From an uncultured Marvinbryantia sp. (lineage in GTDB: Bacteria > Bacillota > Clostridia > Lachnospirales > Lachnospiraceae): 40,391 nt of DNA. Location of the stretch: NCBI GenBank assembly GCA_947630735.1, contig CANRIR010000018.1:1-40391 (forward strand). The letters are read 5' to 3'. The notes beneath the pieces are model-generated. The model saw only the letters and a program-made list of their open reading frames with translations, did not search any database and had not been told where the DNA came from. Position numbers and translations under genes: made by a program. Below are positions 37,701 through 40,391 of this stretch, one piece after another; the stretch's first letter is position 1, and each line of letters opens with the position of its first letter.

Positions 37701-37873
37701 TGGCCGATGTGCGGCTTGCCGTTGGCCGTGGGCGGTCCGTCGTAGAAGGTGTAGACCGGCCCCTCTTTGCGGCTCTCTATGCTCTTTTCAAAAATGTGGT
37801 TTTCTTTCCAGAATTTCTCCACATTTTTTTCCCGATCCACGAAATTCAGATCTGTTGACACTTTGCTGTACAT
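34736..37873 (-). CDS. ileS: Isoleucyl-tRNA synthetase, type 2 (IleS2-like)
   Basis: Charges tRNA-Ile and edits mischarged valine. 1045 residues. HIGH motif GKPHIGH at 52-58, editing-domain segment WTTTPWTLPSNLG, CPKCGKPMHR and PEVIDCWFDSGAMP, KMSKS in GQKMSKSKGNAVDP near residue 600, and a long C-terminal domain without the terminal zinc finger of type 1 enzymes. Length and layout fit the eukaryote-like type 2 class, members of which are often mupirocin-insensitive. That trait is inference. The start follows GGAAAGGAG. The leader carries T-box remnants and a terminator. Confidence 0.96.
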   Translation of the reverse strand: MYSKVSTDLNFVDREKNVEKFWKENHIFEKSIESRKEGPVYTFYDGPPTANGKPHIGHVLTRVIKDMIPRYQAMKGNMVPRKAGWDTHGLPVELEVERELGLDGKEQIEEYGLIPFINKCKENVWKYKGMWEDFSGTVGFWADMDNPYVTYYDDYIESEWWALKQIWEKGLLYKGFKIVPYCPRCGTPLSAQEVAQGYKDVKERSAIVRFKVKDEDAYILAWTTTPWTLPSNLGLCVNPVEEYVKVKMKEDGRVYYMAHALCDKVLGEDAYEVLETYVGKDLEYKEYEPLYACSVPHVERQHKKAYYVVCDSYVTLTDGTGVVHIAPAFGEDDNRVCAKYDMPFVQLVDGKGNMTEDTPFAGLFVKKADPEVLKDLDARGLLFDAPKFEHSYPHCWRCDTPLIYYARESWFIKMTAVKDDLIRNNNTINWIPESIGKGRFGDWLENVQDWGISRNRYWGTPLNIWECECGYQHSVGSRQELYEMSKNEAAKTVELHRPYIDEITLTCPKCGKPMHRVPEVIDCWFDSGAMPFAQHHYPFENKELFEQQFPAKFISEAVDQTRGWFYSLLAESTLLFNRAPYENVIVLGHVQDENGQKMSKSKGNAVDPFDALKTYGADAIRWYFYINSAPWLPNRFHGKAVQEGQRKFMGTLWNTYAFFVLYANIDEFDATKYTLEYEKLSVMDKWLLSKMNTMIRAVDENLANYRIPETARALQEFVDDMSNWYVRRSRERFWAKGMEQDKINAYMTLYTALVSVAKAAAPMVPFMTEDIYRNLVCSIDKNAPESVHLCDFPQADASQIDEELEANMDEVLKIVVMGRAARNAANIKNRQPIANMLVKAPKELSSYFVEIIRDELNAKAVTFTQDAVNYVSYSFKPQLKTVGPKYGKLLNGIRQALAGLDGRAAMAELKAQGELHLDISGESVVLSEDDLLIETAQTEGYVAEQDSEITVVLDVTLTPELIEEGFVRELVSKVQTMRKEAGFEVMDHIVVYATGNAKIEEIFRKHEAGIRSEVLADDIVYDALRGYEKEWNINGEKVTMAVEKQ

Positions 37874-37913
37874 AAGATTCTCCTTTCCGAACAGTTTCTT
37901 TTTCCCGTGATAT

Positions 37914-37940
37914 AAAAAATCCCGTCCTGTAAAAGGACGA
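37914..37940 (-). terminator. Intrinsic terminator in the ileS leader
   Basis: Stem CGTCCT/AGGACG, loop TTTAC, then GGATTTTTT on the minus strand. Its 5' arm overlaps the antiterminator half of the T-box, the usual mutually exclusive arrangement. Confidence 0.85.
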
Positions 37941-37998
37941 GAAACTCGCTATACCACCCGTTACAGCATACTGTCTTTGTCATCGCTTTTTGATATCG
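37923..37998 (-). promoter_or_regulatory. T-box leader of ileS, apparently internally deleted
   Basis: On the minus strand, GCGATGACAAAGACAGTA (37969-37986) matches the 5' start of T-box stem I through the AGTA bulge. Only about nine bases later comes ACGGGTGGTATAGCGAG (37944-37961), the T-box antiterminator: bulge TGGTATA, helix GCGAG/CTCGT. UGGU would pair with the ACCA end of tRNA-Ile. The specifier loop's 3' side, the upper stem I, and stems II and III that normally lie between are missing. tRNA 3'-end recognition could remain, but codon-anticodon reading could not. A naturally minimal T-box is the alternative. Confidence 0.75.
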
Positions 37999-38003
37999 TA
38001 CCT

Positions 38004-38032
38004 ATCTTAACTTATGAAATAAGTAAAGTCAA
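38004..38032 (-). promoter_or_regulatory. ileS operon promoter
   Basis: -35 TTGACT (38027-38032), 17-base spacer, -10 TAAGAT (38004-38009). It would start the leader near 37998, leaving only about 120 bases before the ileS ATG. Confidence 0.7.
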
Positions 38033-38042
38033 GGACAAATCG

Positions 38043-38071
38043 TTGCAATTTTACCCAAAATGGGCTATACT
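38043..38071 (+). promoter_or_regulatory. Promoter of the DUF624 gene
   Basis: -35 TTGCAA (38043-38048), 17-base spacer, -10 TATACT (38066-38071), divergent from the ileS promoter. The leader contains a short GC hairpin (CGTCCCC/GGGGGCG region, about 38091-38112). Confidence 0.7.
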
Positions 38072-38147
38072 TGGTTACAGTTCCGCTTCGCCGTCCCCGC
38101 CCGGGGGCGCGTCCGAACCGGAAAAGTATAAGAAAGAAGGTTTTTAG

Positions 38148-38978
38148 ATGAGAGGTTTTTTTAATCTGGACAGCCCGCTCATGCGGTTCTTATCGCGCAT
38201 GGCAGATCTGATGATCCTGAACCTGATATTTTTGGCCACCTGCCTTCCCATCGTGACCATCGGCGCATCCTGGACGGCCCTCTACTACGTGACCCTGAAA
38301 ATGGTGCGCAACGAGGAGTCCTACATTGTGCGCGGCTATTTCAAATCCTTCAAGCAGAATTTCAAGCAGGCCACCATCATGTGGCTCATCGCCCTGGTGT
38401 TCCTGATCCTGCTGTTTCTGGATTACCGCATCCTGAGCCTCTCGGAGGGCAAGGGCATCAACTTTATGACCATCGGCATCACCGTGGTGAGCCTGGTGGG
38501 CGCTATGGAGCTTACCTACGCGTTCCCGGTGCTGGCGAAGTTCTACAACACCATCAAGAATACGTTTTTGAACGCGTTCCTGATGGCGGTGCGCCATCTT
38601 CCCCAGACCATTGTCATGCTCGCCATTCCCATCGCGGCCGCCATCTTTTCCATCAGCTCCGGGATCGTGTTTGCCTACGCCATCCTGGCCTGGATCATGA
38701 TCGGCTTCGCCCTGGTGGCCTACTGCAACTCCTGGTTCCTGGTGCGCATCTTTGACCGCTATATCCCCAAGGAGGAGGACGCGGCCCAGACGGCGGAAAC
38801 CGACGGCAAAGAGGCTGATGCAGACGCGCTGGAAACTGACGTGGAGCCCGCTCTGGAGACTGACGCGGAGCCTGCTCTGGAGGCTGACGCGGAGCCTGCT
38901 CTGGAGGCTGACGCGGAACCCGCACAGGAAACCGACGCAGAACCCGCGCAGGACGACAACACACAGTCCGCGCAGTAA
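38148..38978 (+). CDS. DUF624 (YesL-like) membrane protein with repetitive acidic tail
   Basis: 276 residues. The first 205 or so hold four or five membrane segments and the DUF624 pattern: FNLDSPLMRFLSRMADLMILN, TCLPIVTIGASWTALYYV, and the ALVAYCNSWFLVRIFDRYI end. YesL-like proteins often sit with sugar-transport genes, but their function is unknown. The C-terminus (about 205-276) is a cytosolic acidic tail. Residues 227-266 are five copies of an eight-residue unit A(L/Q)E(T/A)D(A/V)EP. The start is preceded by GAAGG. Single gene with its own promoter, ending at a shared terminator. Confidence 0.88.
   Translation: MRGFFNLDSPLMRFLSRMADLMILNLIFLATCLPIVTIGASWTALYYVTLKMVRNEESYIVRGYFKSFKQNFKQATIMWLIALVFLILLFLDYRILSLSEGKGINFMTIGITVVSLVGAMELTYAFPVLAKFYNTIKNTFLNAFLMAVRHLPQTIVMLAIPIAAAIFSISSGIVFAYAILAWIMIGFALVAYCNSWFLVRIFDRYIPKEEDAAQTAETDGKEADADALETDVEPALETDAEPALEADAEPALEADAEPAQETDAEPAQDDNTQSAQ
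38826..38945 (+). repeat. 24-bp coding tandem repeat, five copies
   Basis: Five head-to-tail copies of a unit such as GCTCTGGAGGCTGACGCGGA plus GCCT, encoding the Glu/Asp/Ala/Pro tail of the DUF624 protein. The middle copies are nearly identical, so recent duplication is likely. Confidence 0.9.
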
Positions 38979-39089
38979 AAAACAAAGAATCCCGCGTGCG
39001 GCCCACGCAAAGTCACGCCGGAGGCCGATGCAGGCGCTTCGGAAAGCGGCGCAGAACCGGCATCCCATGACAGAAAATGCAGTCTATCC

Positions 39090-39135
39090 AAAAAGCCCCC
39101 GGGCATCCGGTTTCCCGGTGCCCAGAGGCTTTTTT
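39090..39135. terminator. Bidirectional terminator between DUF624 gene and rpsR
   Basis: AAAAAGCCCCCGGGCATCCGG pairs imperfectly with CCCGGTGCCCAGAGGCTTTTT. A T-run on one strand and an A-run on the other let it serve both converging transcripts. It lies about 110 bases after the DUF624 stop and 27 bases before the rpsR stop. Confidence 0.85.
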
Positions 39136-39161
39136 CATGCCTGTTGGCAAATGTCCCACAA

Positions 39162-39428
39162 TTATTCCTGTACGTAGGGCATCAGCGCAATGTGTCTCGC
39201 GCGCTTGATCGCCACGGTAAGCGCTCTCTGGTGCTTCGCGCAGGTGCCTGTGATCCTTCTGGGAAGGATCTTTCCTCTCTCGGAAACATATTTCTTTAAC
39301 TTTGCAACGTCCTTGTAATCGATCTCGTTGTTTTCTTTTCCACAGAACACGCAGACTTTCTTTCTTCTGCGCACGCCGCCTCTTCTCTTCATCGGAGAAT
39401 CCGCTTTATCGCCTTTTGCATAAGCCAT
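39162..39428 (-). CDS. rpsR: 30S ribosomal protein S18
   Basis: 88 residues, basic. Binds 16S rRNA with S6 on the platform of the small subunit. The core [19 protein letters not shown] and [21 protein letters not shown] is diagnostic. CVFC together with TCAKH gives a cysteine-containing (zinc-type) S18. Third gene of the rpsF-ssb-rpsR operon, 22 bases after ssb, and ending at the bidirectional terminator. Confidence 0.98.
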   Translation of the reverse strand: MAYAKGDKADSPMKRRGGVRRRKKVCVFCGKENNEIDYKDVAKLKKYVSERGKILPRRITGTCAKHQRALTVAIKRARHIALMPYVQE

Positions 39429-39450
39429 GATCTTTCCCTCCTATCATACT

Positions 39451-39912
39451 CTAATTAAACGGCAGCTCCTCGTCGATGCCTTCCGGAATATTCATAAATC
39501 CGTCTCCGGCCGCGGCGCTGGGGGCCGGCCTGGACGCGGGCGCCTGCTCTCTGCGGAAGCCTCCGTCCATGGCTGCTCCCTGAGATGCGTTCTTGCTCTC
39601 CGCAAACTCCTGCTCCTCCACCACCACATCCGTGGTATACACCTTCACACCGTCTTTGTTTGTATAACTGCCTGTCTGGATACGCCCGGTAATCGCGATC
39701 TTGGTGCCCTGTCTCAGATATTTCTCCGCAAATTCTGCGCCTCTTCCGAAAACCACACAGCCGATAAAATCCGCTGTCTGATCGCTTCCCTCGCGGCGGT
39801 ATCTGCGGTCCACAGCCAGCGTGTATCTGGCCACTGCCGTGGCGTTTTCGCCGGCCGAGTAGCGCACCTCCGGATCCCTTGTCAGTCGTCCCATCAAAAT
39901 GACTTTGTTCAT
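39451..39912 (-). CDS. ssb: Single-stranded DNA-binding protein
   Basis: 153 residues. OB-fold domain at residues 1-105 (MNKVILMGRLTRDPEVRYS, DFIGCVVFGRGAEFAEKYLRQG), a Gln/Ala/Pro/Gly-rich linker, and the acidic tip IDEELPFN that recruits replication and repair proteins. The tip carries one extra Asn after the usual terminal Phe. It lies between rpsF and rpsR, as in most Firmicutes. Confidence 0.97.
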   Translation of the reverse strand: MNKVILMGRLTRDPEVRYSAGENATAVARYTLAVDRRYRREGSDQTADFIGCVVFGRGAEFAEKYLRQGTKIAITGRIQTGSYTNKDGVKVYTTDVVVEEQEFAESKNASQGAAMDGGFRREQAPASRPAPSAAAGDGFMNIPEGIDEELPFN

Positions 39913-39931
39913 TTTATTCTCCTTTTTCTAT

Positions 39932-40219
39932 CTATGCGTCCTGTCTAACACACAAATATCTGAGAACATTTTCCATGATACGAACATGTCTTTCGATCTC
40001 CGCCGGGGCATCTGCCTCCGCTTCGAACTGAATGAAGTAGTAGTAGCCTTCGCCCATCTTCTGGATCTCGTAGGCAAGTTTCTTTTTGCCCCAGTCATCC
40101 ACGTTCGTAATGGTACCGTTGTAGCGGGTAATGTACTCTTTTACCTTCTCTACGGTAGCGGCTCTCGCGTCGTCCTCAAGCTTTGCGTTGACAACAACAG
40201 CTAATTCGTACTTGTTCAT
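39932..40219 (-). CDS. rpsF: 30S ribosomal protein S6
   Basis: 95 residues with the S6 ferredoxin-like fold: YELAVVVNAKLEDDAR, NVDDWGKKKLAYEIQKMGEGYYYFIQFEA, and a C-terminal VRIMENVLRYLCVR. Partner of S18 on the ribosome. First gene of its operon, with AAGGAGG upstream and a near-consensus promoter. Confidence 0.98.
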   Translation of the reverse strand: MNKYELAVVVNAKLEDDARAATVEKVKEYITRYNGTITNVDDWGKKKLAYEIQKMGEGYYYFIQFEAEADAPAEIERHVRIMENVLRYLCVRQDA

Positions 40220-40245
40220 GCGTTTTGCACCTCCTTATGGACTCT

Positions 40246-40269
40246 GGCCCCGTCGGCCTGCAGGCGGCC
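40246..40269 (-). promoter_or_regulatory. Candidate S6:S18-responsive hairpin in the rpsF leader
   Basis: On the minus strand, GGCC-GCC-TGCA-GGC-CGACGG-GGCC folds into a stem with a one-sided bulge carrying CCGACGG, just upstream of the ribosome site. rpsF leaders in many bacteria hold an S6:S18-binding motif with a conserved CCG. The fit here is by eye only. Confidence 0.4.
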
Positions 40270-40313
40270 CCGCAGCTTTCGGAGCAAGGAATTAAAATAT
40301 ATCACGAAACCAT

Positions 40314-40342
40314 ATTCTAGCATAGGATCCGCGTTTTTTCAA
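40314..40342 (-). promoter_or_regulatory. rpsF operon promoter
   Basis: -35 TTGAAA (40337-40342), 17-base spacer, -10 TAGAAT (40314-40319) preceded by TATGC. It gives a leader of about 90 bases. Beyond it (40343-40391) nothing else is visible. Confidence 0.8.
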
Positions 40343-40391
40343 GTTTTTTTCCGCAATTCCCTTGTATTTTTTTCCACAAGCCTGCGGGGCA

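Overview
The window reads as chromosomal DNA of a G+C-rich Clostridia, most likely Lachnospiraceae. Pointers to this are a single-chain PurL, a PduL-type phosphotransacylase outside a microcompartment, an eukaryote-like (type 2) IleS behind a T-box-type leader, strong AGGAGG ribosome sites, a SpoIID/LysM-type cell-wall protein, and SH3/YARHG envelope proteins. Species cannot be named from this sequence. No rRNA, tRNA, CRISPR array, intact insertion sequence or prophage was seen.

Layout. (1) Positions 134-12901, minus strand: a tightly packed series starting at argS, then an envelope cassette (SH3/YARHG protein, membrane-anchored partner, amidase, CPBP protease, signal peptidase I), then an M18 aminopeptidase, PduL and purL. 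(2) 13048-15020, plus strand: a LUD-domain protein and a MATE transporter, divergent from argS with a clear promoter on each side. (3) 15026-21175, minus strand: chvE-mmsA-mmsB-type monosaccharide ABC transporter, then an Mrp/NBP35 ATPase and galactokinase. Import and galactose phosphorylation therefore lie side by side. (4) 21372-22697, minus: a degenerate-motif diguanylate cyclase with its own promoter and terminator. (5) 22885-27339, plus: carB and a PfkB sugar kinase, separated by a 33-bp tandem repeat. (6) 27380-29032, minus: a SpoIID-like/PG-binding/LysM protein. (7) 29094-30191: an AT-richer scar holding a VbhA-like antitoxin, an MNT-type antitoxin, a truncated HepT toxin and two small coding remnants. 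(8) 30283-30831, plus: a DUF2284 Cys-rich protein, followed by a 450-bp mosaic of direct and inverted repeats that forms a large foldback. (9) 31283-37873, minus: ileS, glycogen phosphorylase and a GT2 glycosyltransferase in one apparent operon. Its leader keeps the T-box antiterminator and terminator but appears to have lost most of stem I, including the specifier loop. (10) 38148-38978, plus: a DUF624 membrane protein with a repetitive acidic tail. (11) 39162-40219, minus: the rpsF-ssb-rpsR operon with a good promoter and a structured leader.

The strongest oddities are the apparently gutted ileS T-box leader, the foldback repeat at 30851-31278, the decayed HepT/MNT/VbhA region, a sugar-binding protein without a lipobox cysteine, and the SH3-YARHG cassette whose proteins share Thr/Glu-rich stalks. 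Most assignments are by motif recognition without database search; start sites were chosen by ribosome-binding-site spacing.
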